64,000 bases of DNA from Tistrella mobilis KA081020-065 (GTDB lineage Bacteria > Pseudomonadota > Alphaproteobacteria > Tistrellales > Tistrellaceae), in the NCBI RefSeq assembly GCF_000264455.2, contig NC_017956.1, forward strand, positions 2,710,001-2,774,000, in the 5' to 3' direction. The notes beneath the pieces were generated by a model that did no database searches, was not told where the DNA came from, and saw only the letters and a program-made list of their open reading frames with translations. The position numbers were made by a program, and so were the translations under genes. How positions within the stretch are numbered: the first letter of the stretch is position 1; every line of letters starts with the position of its first letter. Below, in pieces: positions 33,326 to 41,254 of this stretch.

Positions 33326-33356
33326 GACGCCCCGCCGACCCCGTCGGCGGGGCGTC
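33326..33356 (+). terminator. terminator of the antiporter operon
   Basis: A 14-bp stem GACGCCCCGCCGAC/GTCGGCGGGGCGTC with a CCC loop, followed by GTCGTTAAAAAC. It lies 22 bases after the last stop codon. Confidence 0.75.
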
Positions 33357-33482
33357 GTCGTTAAAAACGCCGTTTGCAATGCCGCCATGCCGCCGCCGCG
33401 CTGGTCGCCGGGGGGCTTGCGGCGCTAAGGTTTGCGAAAGGGTCGGTGCCGTATCATCCGCAGGCCCCCCTCACACATCGAC

Positions 33483-34055
33483 ATGCACAGAGCATCCGTC
33501 ATGCTGCGTCCCGCACGTCCCACAGACGCCGCCGCGATCGCCGACCTCGTCGCCATGGCCGACCCCAAAAGCATTGGTGGTCTGACCGGCATCGAAGATC
33601 CGGTTCAGGCGATGGAAGCCTTCCGCGGTCTGATCCGCGGCCGGTCCGGCGTCGCCTCGCATCTTTATGCCCGCGTCTTCGAAGAGGCCGGCCGCCCGAT
33701 CGGGGTGGTGGTGGCCTATCCCGGCCGTCTGGTCACTGGCCCCGCCGTCCCGGCCGAAGCCCGGGTGACCGAGGCCGATGAATTCTACATCGACAATGTC
33801 GCGGTCTTCCCGGAACACCGCGGCCGCGGCGTCGCCCGCCGGCTGATCGTCTCGGCCGAAACCGCCGCACGCGGCAACGGCTTCCCCGCCGTCTCGCTGA
33901 TCGTCGACGAACGCAACCTCGCCGCCCGCGGTCTCTACGAGAAGCTCGGCTACGCGGTCTCGGGCCGCGCGGTCGTGCGCGGGGAAAGCTTCCACCGCAT
34001 GCGCAAGCCCCTCGTCGCCGAGCAGACCGCGCCGCGCGCCGCGGCCCTCGCCTGA
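33483..34055 (+). CDS. GNAT family N-acetyltransferase
   Basis: 190 residues from ATG 33483; ATG 33501 (MLRPARPTDAAAIADLV) is an equally plausible start and neither has a clear ribosome site. The acetyl-CoA motif is FYIDNVAVFPEHRGRGVARR, followed by LIVDERNLAARGLYEKLGYA, typical of RimI-like GNATs. The last codons overlap the start of a membrane-protein gene (TGATG), implying coupling. The substrate is unknown. Confidence 0.85.
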   Translation: MHRASVMLRPARPTDAAAIADLVAMADPKSIGGLTGIEDPVQAMEAFRGLIRGRSGVASHLYARVFEEAGRPIGVVVAYPGRLVTGPAVPAEARVTEADEFYIDNVAVFPEHRGRGVARRLIVSAETAARGNGFPAVSLIVDERNLAARGLYEKLGYAVSGRAVVRGESFHRMRKPLVAEQTAPRAAALA

Positions 34056-35497
34056 TGAAGCCAGGCCCGGCACCAGAGCCCGGCGGCACGCGCATCTGGC
34101 CCCGGCGGACCCGGGCTGCCGCCATGGTCATGCTGGCCGCCGTGCCGCTGGTGCTGCTCGCCTGGCTGTTCAAGACACCGGGCTGGGGGCTGGCCGCGGG
34201 CATCGCGCTCGCCGCCTATCTCGCCCTCACCTGGCAGGATCTGCGCCGCCCCACAAGGCGGGTGGTCGGCGCCATGCTGGCGATCGGCTGGGCGGCCCAG
34301 CTCGCCACCGGTGCCGGGCCCGAGGCGCTGATCCGTGCGCTCTCGGCCAATGCCGTGGTCGGCGTGCTGATCGTCGCCTGCGGCCTGCTGGCGGTGCCGG
34401 CGGCAAGCCCGCGCTATGTCGCCGAACTCACCCGGCTTGTCTCGGGCACCGAGGGGCGCCGGCCGCCGCTCGGCCGGCTGGCGCTGGTGTTCTGGACTGG
34501 TCATGTGCTGGGGGCGCTGCTCAACATCTCGGCGCTGTCGGTGCTGCTGCCGGCGCTGGGCGGTGCCCGGGCGCGCGACGGCCGGCTGATGCGCAGCCTG
34601 CATCGCGGCTTCGGCCTTGCCGGGTTCTGGAGCCCGTTCTACGCCACGGTCGCGATCGTGCTGATCGCCTATCCGGGGGCCGGCTGGCCGGGCCTGCTGG
34701 CCGCCACTTTGCCGATCATCCCGGCCGCTTTCCTGCTCGACATGGGGGCGGCGCTGCGTCATGGCCGCACCGCCCTTGCCCGCTCGGTCGAAACCGCCGT
34801 GCCGGAGGACGAGGCGCCCTCGCCATCGGGGCCACGCCGGCGCGGGCCCTCGCTCTGGCTGGCGGCGGGCGGTCTCGCCACCCTCGGCATCGGCCTCGAC
34901 ATGGTCATGCCCGGCCCGACGCTGGTCTGGGTGATCGTGGCGGCGCTGGCCGCCGCCCTGATCTGGATGATCTGGGCCAACGGCACCGCCGCCACCTGGG
35001 ACCGGCTGATCCGCCCGCGGCTGATCGGCCCGCCGGGCATGACGCTTCAGGCCAATGAAATCGCGGTCTTCGCGGCGGCAGGTCCCCTCGCCGCCGGCCT
35101 GGCGGCGATCCTGGCGCCGGCGGCCGGCAATATCGCCGCCGTCGCCGATGCCATGCCGCTCTGGCTGGCCATCCTGGCGGTGGAGTTCGTGATCTTCGGC
35201 CTGTCGCATCTGGGCGTGCACCCGGTGGCCTCGATCCTGCTGGTCGCAGGCGCCCTGCCCCCCGAGGTCGTGGCCGGTCGCGAGGCGGTTTTTGCGGGGG
35301 CGAGCCTCGCCGGCTATACCCTCACCCTGCTCGCCTCGCCCTTCAGCGTCACCGGCCAGGTCTTCGCCAGCCTGACCGGCGCCAGCCCCTGGAACCAGAC
35401 CGTCACCCGCAATATCGGCTATGCCCTGCTGCTGGCGCTGCTCGCCGCCTTCTGGCTGGATCTGGGTGCCATGGCGCTGGTTTCGGCCATCGGCTGA
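34055..35497 (+). CDS. polytopic inner-membrane protein, putative transporter of unknown family
   Basis: 480 residues with about 12 hydrophobic helices. Two halves are separated near residue 250 by a polar loop (VPEDEAPSPSGPRRRGPSLW). Noticeable segments are WTGHVLGALLNISALSVLLP, FGLAGFWSPFYATVAIVLIA, FGLSHLGVHPVASILLVAGA and LLASPFSVTGQVFASLTGAS. The pairing of an HxLGxxLNxSA segment with an SHLGVHPV segment resembles the inverted halves of ion-transporter (DASS-like) folds, but I cannot name the family. Its start is fused to the GNAT stop, so the acetyltransferase may act on its substrate. Confidence 0.6.
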   Translation: MKPGPAPEPGGTRIWPRRTRAAAMVMLAAVPLVLLAWLFKTPGWGLAAGIALAAYLALTWQDLRRPTRRVVGAMLAIGWAAQLATGAGPEALIRALSANAVVGVLIVACGLLAVPAASPRYVAELTRLVSGTEGRRPPLGRLALVFWTGHVLGALLNISALSVLLPALGGARARDGRLMRSLHRGFGLAGFWSPFYATVAIVLIAYPGAGWPGLLAATLPIIPAAFLLDMGAALRHGRTALARSVETAVPEDEAPSPSGPRRRGPSLWLAAGGLATLGIGLDMVMPGPTLVWVIVAALAAALIWMIWANGTAATWDRLIRPRLIGPPGMTLQANEIAVFAAAGPLAAGLAAILAPAAGNIAAVADAMPLWLAILAVEFVIFGLSHLGVHPVASILLVAGALPPEVVAGREAVFAGASLAGYTLTLLASPFSVTGQVFASLTGASPWNQTVTRNIGYALLLALLAAFWLDLGAMALVSAIG

Positions 35498-35510
35498 TTC
35501 CCCCGCCCCG

Positions 35511-35879
35511 TCAACGGGGACCCTGGCCCTCGCGCATCCGCAGCCAGCCGCGCACGAAGCGCCAGACCATCCAGATCCAGGTGATCCCCAGCACCACGAA
35601 GCCGATGAAGATCACGGTCAGGGCGGCGCCGATGATGTTGGCGATCACGCCGAACCAGAAGGTCTCGACCAGATAGCGGTAATGCGCCCGCTCGGTGGTT
35701 TCGGTGTCGAGCATGAAAAAGCGGACATGGGCGATGATGCTGGCCACCACCAGCGGCAGGGCGGTCAGCATGCCCAGCAGATGCAGGCCGTAGGTCACGG
35801 TCAGCATCACCTCGGCCTGATGGGCGGTGCGGTCGTCCGCGCCGGGCCTGAGTTCGAATTTCGGTGTGCTCTGGACCAT
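35511..35879 (-). CDS. small membrane protein, DUF4870-like
   Basis: 122 residues from ATG 35879, with AGGGAG about 13 bases upstream. Three helices are visible: TVTYGLHLLGMLTALPLVVA, FWFGVIANIIGAALTVIFIG and FVVLGITWIWMVWRFVRGW. The tail ends RMREGQGPR. The HLLG start and the final W-x-x-W-R-F segment resemble DUF4870 membrane proteins of unknown function. The frame is open to 35963, but the chosen start fits the homology and ribosome site. Confidence 0.6.
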   Translation of the reverse strand: MVQSTPKFELRPGADDRTAHQAEVMLTVTYGLHLLGMLTALPLVVASIIAHVRFFMLDTETTERAHYRYLVETFWFGVIANIIGAALTVIFIGFVVLGITWIWMVWRFVRGWLRMREGQGPR

Positions 35880-36034
35880 GCTGATCCGGGCTCCCTGCGA
35901 TCGGTGTGGCGGCATCACGCGAAGCGCTTGGCTTTGCGGCCGCTTCGGGCGAAATGTAGGCATGGTCGCGAGCCATCGCCAGCGTCCCGATGCGTCAGCC
36001 CCTCAAACATGCCTCCGAGGAGCCCTCTCCGGCC

Positions 36035-36958
36035 ATGTTCCTGCATACCCTCACCGCCCTCACCCTTGCCATGCTGATCGCCCCTGCGGCGCAGGCCGAT
36101 GTACCGCCCGCCCTGCTCGATGCCGCCCGCGACGCAAAGGTCGTGCTGCTGGGCGAACGCCACGACCATGCCGGCCACCATCTGATGCAGGAAGAAACCT
36201 ACCGGGCGCTGATCGCCACTGGCCACCGGCCGGCGCTGGTGATGGAGATGTTCAGCCGCGACGCCCAGCCGGCGATCGATGCGCTGCTGGCGGGCCTCGG
36301 CACCGCCCCCGATCAGCGGGCGCTCGATCTGGCGCTGGAGCAGATGCCGCAGATCTCGGGATTCACCGCCGGCGGCTGGCAGGACTGGGCCGCCTATCGC
36401 CCGATCGTGGCCGTGGCGCTGGAACACGGCCTGCCGGTCCGGGCAGCGGACTGGCCGCGGCAGACGCGGCGGGCCCTGGCCCTGGAAGGCTGGCAGGCCC
36501 TGCCCTCGGGCTTCGTTCAGCATTTCGCGCTCGACGAGCCGGCGGAGCCGGATGTCGAAGACGGGCTGGCCCGGGCGATCGTCGAAGGCCATTGCGGCCA
36601 TGCCCCCGGCGATGCGCTGGAAGGCATGGTCCGGGTGCAGCGGGCCCGTGATGCCGGCATTGCCGGCGCGGCGCTCGACGCCCTGGCAGCGGCCGGGGTC
36701 GATCAGGTGCTGGTGATCGCAGGCGCGGGCCATGTCCGCCGCGATCTGGGGGCGCCGCTCTATCTGAAGGCCGCCGCCCCGGAACTGCCGATACTGACGG
36801 TGGGCCTGGCCGAGACCGGCGAGAGCGATGCCGCCCCCGATCTGCGCCCGGCCCGCGACGAAGAGCCGTTCGATCTCGTCTGGGTGGCAGAGGCCCAGCC
36901 GCGCGAAGATCCGTGCAAGGCCTTTGCCGACCAGCTGCGCAACATGAAACGCCAGTGA
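36035..36958 (+). CDS. ChaN-like exported protein
   Basis: 307 residues with a signal peptide (MFLHTLTALTLAMLIAPAAQ then ADVPP). The ChaN domain (Tiki/EreA superfamily) shows KVVLLGERHDHAGHHLMQEE, LVMEMFSRDAQPAIDAL, WPRQTRRALALEGWQAL and VLVIAGAGHVRRDLGAPLYL. Related proteins bind haem or act in iron or haem handling at the envelope. No lipobox cysteine is seen at the signal end, so it is probably soluble. The frame opens at 35990, but MFLHTL is the signal-peptide start. Confidence 0.85.
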   Translation: MFLHTLTALTLAMLIAPAAQADVPPALLDAARDAKVVLLGERHDHAGHHLMQEETYRALIATGHRPALVMEMFSRDAQPAIDALLAGLGTAPDQRALDLALEQMPQISGFTAGGWQDWAAYRPIVAVALEHGLPVRAADWPRQTRRALALEGWQALPSGFVQHFALDEPAEPDVEDGLARAIVEGHCGHAPGDALEGMVRVQRARDAGIAGAALDALAAAGVDQVLVIAGAGHVRRDLGAPLYLKAAAPELPILTVGLAETGESDAAPDLRPARDEEPFDLVWVAEAQPREDPCKAFADQLRNMKRQ

Positions 36959-37101
36959 TACGGCGGCCCGATCCGCCTTATGGCCGATCTGCGTCCCCGG
37001 CAAGCCGGCCGATGATGAAAGCTGCCGAGATGTCGATCGCCTCGCGCGCGGCTTCGAGGCTGGCGAGACTGAACGGAAAGCAGTACCTCATACCACCGCG
37101 T

Positions 37102-37854
37102 TCACATGTTCAGCATGCGGCCACCATCGACCACGATCTCGCTGCCGATCGTCCATGCCGAGTCGTCGGATGCCAGATAGACCACCGCCTTGACGACTTC
37201 CTCGGCGCTGCCGAAGCGGCCGGCCGGGATCCCCGCGATGATGTCCCTGTTGACCTGCTCGCGATAAGCATCGGGAACACCGAGCTTGTCGTAGAGCGGC
37301 GTGTCGATCGGACCGGGGCTGACCGCGTTGAACCGGATGCCGCGCTGCAGGAGTTCCGCAGACAGCGTCTTCGACAGATTGAGGAAAGCCGCCTTGGTGG
37401 CACCATAGACCGACGAGGTGGCGGCACCGACATGCGCATTGATGGAGGTGTTGAGCACGACCGATGCCGGGTTGGCGAAAACAGGCAGCAGCGCCTGAGT
37501 CAGGAAGTACGGCCCCTTGACGTTGATCGCAAAGATCCGGTCGAACGCCTCCGGTGTCCAGGATTCGATCGGCTGCCAGATCGAGATGCCGGCGTTGAGA
37601 AAGGCGACGTCCAACTGGCCGTAGTGCTCCTTCACCGCGGCGGCGAGTGCCTGCTGTTCTTCCACGCGCGCACTGTCGGCCCTGATGACGGGAACCTCGG
37701 CGCCGAGGACCGACCTCGCCTGTGCAATCGTGTCGGGATTGTTGCCCGTCACGATGACGCGCGCGCCTTCGTTCAGGAACTGCCGGGCGGCTTCGAGGCC
37801 GATCCCGCTCGTGCCACCGGTGATGAGGGTGCGCTTTCCGTTGAGTCGTGTCAT
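37102..37854 (-). CDS. short-chain dehydrogenase/reductase
   Basis: 250 residues, classical SDR: TGGTSGIGLEAAR (cofactor loop), NAG in FLNAGISIW, S and YGATK catalytic block (SINAHVGAATSSVYGATKAA), then SPGPIDTPLYDKLG. The absence of a basic residue after TGGTSG together with the TGNN segment suggests NADP, but this is uncertain. ATG 37854 has AAGG close upstream. Two direct repeats at 37965-38000 lie 111 bases upstream and match those before the divergent GST/AraC pair, so the AraC protein probably controls this gene. Confidence 0.9.
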   Translation of the reverse strand: MTRLNGKRTLITGGTSGIGLEAARQFLNEGARVIVTGNNPDTIAQARSVLGAEVPVIRADSARVEEQQALAAAVKEHYGQLDVAFLNAGISIWQPIESWTPEAFDRIFAINVKGPYFLTQALLPVFANPASVVLNTSINAHVGAATSSVYGATKAAFLNLSKTLSAELLQRGIRFNAVSPGPIDTPLYDKLGVPDAYREQVNRDIIAGIPAGRFGSAEEVVKAVVYLASDDSAWTIGSEIVVDGGRMLNM

Positions 37855-37964
37855 ATGCCTTGTCCTGTTGATTGACGTCTTTGCTGCAACCGACAGGGCG
37901 GGCCTCGCCACGGCCGGCCCCGTCGGTCCTCTGAAAACATGGGCAACCCGCACGCGGCGTGCGT

Positions 37965-38000
37965 GCCGGATACGCTCAGCTTCTTGCCCGATCATCTCAA
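37965..38000. promoter_or_regulatory. tandem direct-repeat site upstream of the SDR gene
   Basis: GCCGGATACGCTCAG (37965-37979) and GCCCGATCATCTCAA (37986-38000) start exactly 21 bases apart. They match 15-base repeats at 38876 and 38897 with the same spacing. The site lies 111 bases upstream of the SDR start, a position suited to an AraC-family activator. Confidence 0.6.
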
Positions 38001-38099
38001 GCTGCCCGCGCTGAACAGCGGCTCCCGTGTAGTCCGCAAATGGCCGGGACGCCCGACCTGAAGCGTCGCTGCCCGGACATGGCGGCGGGATGCCTGAAG

Positions 38100-38774
38100 T
38101 CAGGCCGCGGCCAGTGCCCCGTTCTGACGCAGATGATTGCGGAAGCGGTCGGCGTAGTCGGGCACGACGGCGTCGCGGACGCTCGGCCGCGCCGCCAGCG
38201 CGGCGCGCCACGCCGTGATGCGTGGCAGGCCATCGAAAACCGCCTGCGATACAGCCGGGTCGATGATCCCGAAATAGCGGAAGAGCGGAGCATAAACCGC
38301 ATCGACCATGCCGAAATCGGGACCGGCGAAATACGGCCCGGCGCCCAGCTCCGCCTCCAGCCTGCGCAGCTTGTCGCGAAGTGCGGAGCGCCGGGCGTCA
38401 GCGGTCGGAACGTCGACGGCATGGAGAAACTGCCAGGCGTCGGCCATGGTCTGGGTTGCGAACTCGATCCAGGCGCGGTGCCGGGCGCGGGCGAGAGGAT
38501 CCTCGGGGTACATCGAGGCACCGCCCAGCGTTTCGTTCAGATATTCGCAGATCACCATGCTCTCGAAGACAACGGCATCCTCTCCGTCGGGCTGGCGCAC
38601 CTTGAGCACGGGCACCTTGCCGGTCGGCGACAGCGCCAGAAACCAGTCCGGCCTGGCCGACAGGTCGACATTTATTCGTTCAAACGGCACCCCCTTTTCC
38701 AGAAGGGTGATCGCGGCGCGCTGGACGAACGGACAGAGCGGATGGCTTATAAGGGTGAGATTTGTGTCGGTCAT
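38100..38774 (-). CDS. glutathione S-transferase family protein
   Basis: 224 residues. The N-terminal thioredoxin-like domain has LISHPLCPFVQRAAITLLEK (cysteine-type active site as in omega/beta GSTs), then SPTGKVPVLKV and VFESMVICEYLNETLGG for glutathione binding. The helical C-terminal domain has FGMVDAVYAPLFRYFGIID. Such enzymes carry out thiol transfer or reductive dehalogenation-type reactions. It is transcribed leftward, divergent from the AraC gene, with the 21-bp-spaced repeats between. Confidence 0.9.
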   Translation of the reverse strand: MTDTNLTLISHPLCPFVQRAAITLLEKGVPFERINVDLSARPDWFLALSPTGKVPVLKVRQPDGEDAVVFESMVICEYLNETLGGASMYPEDPLARARHRAWIEFATQTMADAWQFLHAVDVPTADARRSALRDKLRRLEAELGAGPYFAGPDFGMVDAVYAPLFRYFGIIDPAVSQAVFDGLPRITAWRAALAARPSVRDAVVPDYADRFRNHLRQNGALAAA

Positions 38775-38875
38775 GGAGCGCGGCCCTTTCTCGGGATGAT
38801 CCGGTCAGGCACCGCTGCTGCATTGCGGTGCCGGTCCGATACCAGCCAGATGGTCCCCAGACGTGCCGCGCGCCC

Positions 38876-38911
38876 GCCCGATCGTCTCAACTCATTGCCC
38901 GATTGTCTCAA
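38876..38911. promoter_or_regulatory. tandem direct-repeat site between GST and araC-like genes
   Basis: GCCCGATCGTCTCAA (38876-38890) and GCCCGATTGTCTCAA (38897-38911) are repeated with a 21-base period, two helical turns. An inverted half-copy TGAGACGAT (38944-38952) overlaps the AraC start codon. The site lies 102 bases upstream of the GST start. Confidence 0.65.
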
Positions 38912-38950
38912 GGGCTTTGCCCGGGGGGCGAGGGATGTCATGATGAGACG

Positions 38951-39880
38951 ATGAGCGATACTCTTCAGCCCCATCTGGACCTTGCCCGGCGCCACGCGCG
39001 ATCGGGGATGACCGTGACGCCGATCCCCCGCCTGGAAATAGGCGTCGGTCAGGCGACGTCCGGCACGTCACCCTGCCTTTACCGCTCGATGATCTGCTTC
39101 ATCCTTCAGGGCTCGAAGGAGGTGACCATTCACGACAACCTGCTCCGCTATGGTGCGGGGCAGTATCTGATCAGCGCGCTGGACTTGCCGCTGAGCGGCC
39201 AGATCTACGATGCGGGCCATGGTCGGCCATATGTTGCCGTCTCGCTCGTTCTCGATCCTGCACAGCTTGCGCAGATGGCGTCCACAATGCCGCCCGTCCG
39301 CGACCCCGATGCGCCGGGCAGCGGCATCGCGATCAATCCGCTGACGCCACAGCTTCGCGACACGTTGCTGCGCCTGCTCGCGCTGCTCGATACGCCGGGC
39401 GACATCCCCGTCCTGGCCCCGATCGCCGAGCGTGAATTGCTCTACCGTCTCCTGCAGGGACCGCAGGGGCGCCTGTTGCGTCATATCGCCCGGCCCGAGG
39501 GCGCACTTGGCCGGATCCGGCGCGCCGTCGAGTGGATCCGCGAGCACCACAATACCCGGTTGCGGATCAAAGACCTGTGCGATGTGAGCGGCATGAGCCG
39601 CGCCAGCCTGCACCGCCACTTCGTGGCATTGACCGGACTGAGCCCGATTCAGTACCAGAAACAGATCCGCCTGCAGGAAGCACGGACATTGCTTCTGGCC
39701 GGCAACCACAATGCTGCCGACGTCGCCTTCGCCGTCGGCTACGAAAGCGCCTCGCAGTTCAGCCGCGAATATCTGAGGCAGTTCGGTGCACCACCCGTCC
39801 GTGACCTGCAGCGGCTCAGGCAGTCGATCACAGGCATCCGGCGCCCCCAGCCCCAGGGCGACGATGGAGTGAGCGCTTGA
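38951..39880 (+). CDS. AraC-family transcriptional regulator
   Basis: 309 residues. The N-terminal AraC_N-type cupin domain reads CFILQGSKEVTIHDNLLRYG, GQYLISALDLPLSGQI. The C-terminal double HTH reads RIKDLCDVSGMSRASLHRHF and AADVAFAVGYESASQFSREY. Relatives sense small molecules and activate nearby oxidoreductases. The divergent GST and the more distant SDR carry matching direct repeats upstream, so this is the probable regulator of both. ATG 38951 is just before the domain; the frame opens at 38762 without support. Confidence 0.9.
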   Translation: MSDTLQPHLDLARRHARSGMTVTPIPRLEIGVGQATSGTSPCLYRSMICFILQGSKEVTIHDNLLRYGAGQYLISALDLPLSGQIYDAGHGRPYVAVSLVLDPAQLAQMASTMPPVRDPDAPGSGIAINPLTPQLRDTLLRLLALLDTPGDIPVLAPIAERELLYRLLQGPQGRLLRHIARPEGALGRIRRAVEWIREHHNTRLRIKDLCDVSGMSRASLHRHFVALTGLSPIQYQKQIRLQEARTLLLAGNHNAADVAFAVGYESASQFSREYLRQFGAPPVRDLQRLRQSITGIRRPQPQGDDGVSA

Positions 39881-39900
39881 GGAAACTCGTGTGATCGGCG

Positions 39901-40620
39901 TCAGCCGACCCGGGCCGCCGCTTCGCGTGCGGCTGCCGGGTCGAGCAGCAGCGAGGTGACGTCGAGCGAGGTCCGCAGGTCCCGCCGCGGCCCGCCCAGC
40001 AGATGGGCGTACATGAAGGCATCGCCCAGACGCACGATCGCCTCGGCCAGCACGGGGATCGGCAGCCAGGGCGTGAAGCGTCCGGCGGCCTGTTCGGTCG
40101 CCATCACCTCGCCCAGCAGCCGGGCGGAGCGGGTCTCGATCGGCCCCATCGAGGTCGCGAGCCGGATGAACAGCAACGGTTCGCGCTGCACGAAGATCTT
40201 GAGCGGCTCGGCGTCGAGCACATCGGTCATGAACCGGTTGAGCAGCGCCACGATGCCGGGCACGCCGGTCTCCCGGATGTCGCGCTGGGCGCGGCGGAAG
40301 CTGTATTCGGTGCGATCGGCCAGCACCAGCCCCAGCAGCCGGTCGCGATTGCCGACCCGGCGATAGAGCGTCGCCCGGCCCACCCCCAGTTCGACCGCCA
40401 GATCCGACATGTCGATCGCCTCGCCGCGGGTATAGCGGCGCACGGCCGCCTTCACCACCTCGGCCTCGGCGGTGTTGCGCGGGCGATCGTCTTCCAGCCC
40501 GCCTTCGGCCAGGCCCGGGGTCTTCGCGGCAAGGCCCGGCGTCTTCGCGGCCCGGCTGCGTGCCGGGGCCGTCTGCGCCGCCGACATGCGGCGGGATCGT
40601 GTCGGGGATGCGTCGTTCAT
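39901..40620 (-). CDS. TetR-family transcriptional regulator (QsdR-like)
   Basis: 239 residues. A basic leader of about 45 residues includes a duplicated AKTPGLA encoded by a 21-bp tandem repeat. The HTH is AIDMSDLAVELGVGRATLYR, RVGNRDRLLGLVLADRTEYS, and an all-helical ligand domain resembles the QsdR C terminus (PWLPIPVLAEAIVRLGDAFM). Its target is unknown; it lies between convergent araC and arfB rather than beside an obvious structural gene. Confidence 0.85.
   Translation of the reverse strand: MNDASPTRSRRMSAAQTAPARSRAAKTPGLAAKTPGLAEGGLEDDRPRNTAEAEVVKAAVRRYTRGEAIDMSDLAVELGVGRATLYRRVGNRDRLLGLVLADRTEYSFRRAQRDIRETGVPGIVALLNRFMTDVLDAEPLKIFVQREPLLFIRLATSMGPIETRSARLLGEVMATEQAAGRFTPWLPIPVLAEAIVRLGDAFMYAHLLGGPRRDLRTSLDVTSLLLDPAAAREAAARVG
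40511..40552. repeat. 21-bp tandem duplication inside the TetR gene leader
   Basis: Two adjacent 21-base copies (40511-40531 and 40532-40552) differ at two positions and keep the frame, encoding AKTPGLA twice near the protein N terminus. Confidence 0.85.
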
Positions 40621-40731
40621 CTATCCTGCCTGTGGTGGCCGCCGAAACGGGTCGTGGCACGCTGACCGAAATCGCGGCCGGTGCTGAGACAGTGTATCAC
40701 GAAACCGGGCCCGGCTGAAAACCGGCGACAC

Positions 40732-41175
40732 TCAGTCGGCAACCGGGCGGCCGCGATTGCGCTTGATCGCCCCACGCTTCGTCTTCTCGTCCATCCGTCG
40801 CCGCTTCGCGCCCAGTGACGGCCGGGTCGGGCGGCGCAGCGGGTCGCGGTGGCGGGCCTCGGCGATCATCCGGCGCAGCCGGTCCCGCGCGTCCTCGCGA
40901 TTGCGCTCGCGACTGCGGAACCGGTCGGCGAGCAGCACGATATCGCCCTCGGCCGTCGCCCGGCTGCCGGCCAGCGCCAGCAGGCGGCGCCGGGTCTCGT
41001 CATCGCCCACGAACCGCGCCCCGGCCACCCGGAAGCGCAGACGGACGGCGGTCGACACCTTGTTCACATTCTGCCCGCCGGGCCCCGAGGCCAGCAGATA
41101 GCTCTCCTCGATCGCCGCCTCGTCGAGGCGGACGTTCCGGGCAGCGCGGTCGAGATCATCTTCCCTGAGGCTCAT
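40732..41175 (-). CDS. arfB: ArfB peptidyl-tRNA hydrolase, ribosome rescue factor
   Basis: 147 residues. The release-factor-like GGQ motif is at residues 33-35 (LLASGPGGQNVNKVSTAVRL), and the C-terminal tail is basic (RRPTRPSLGAKRRR, KTKRGAIKRNRGR), as needed to enter the empty mRNA channel. ArfB (YaeJ) hydrolyses peptidyl-tRNA on non-stop ribosomes and backs up tmRNA, also present in this window. ATG 41175 starts MSLREDD; the frame upstream is a shadow. Confidence 0.92.
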   Translation of the reverse strand: MSLREDDLDRAARNVRLDEAAIEESYLLASGPGGQNVNKVSTAVRLRFRVAGARFVGDDETRRRLLALAGSRATAEGDIVLLADRFRSRERNREDARDRLRRMIAEARHRDPLRRPTRPSLGAKRRRMDEKTKRGAIKRNRGRPVAD

Positions 41176-41254
41176 GCCCCCAAAATGGCCGCAGGGGGTG
41201 CGGCATGCAAGTAATGCCGCACCCCCACCTGTCGTCCGGGACATGCCGATGTCG

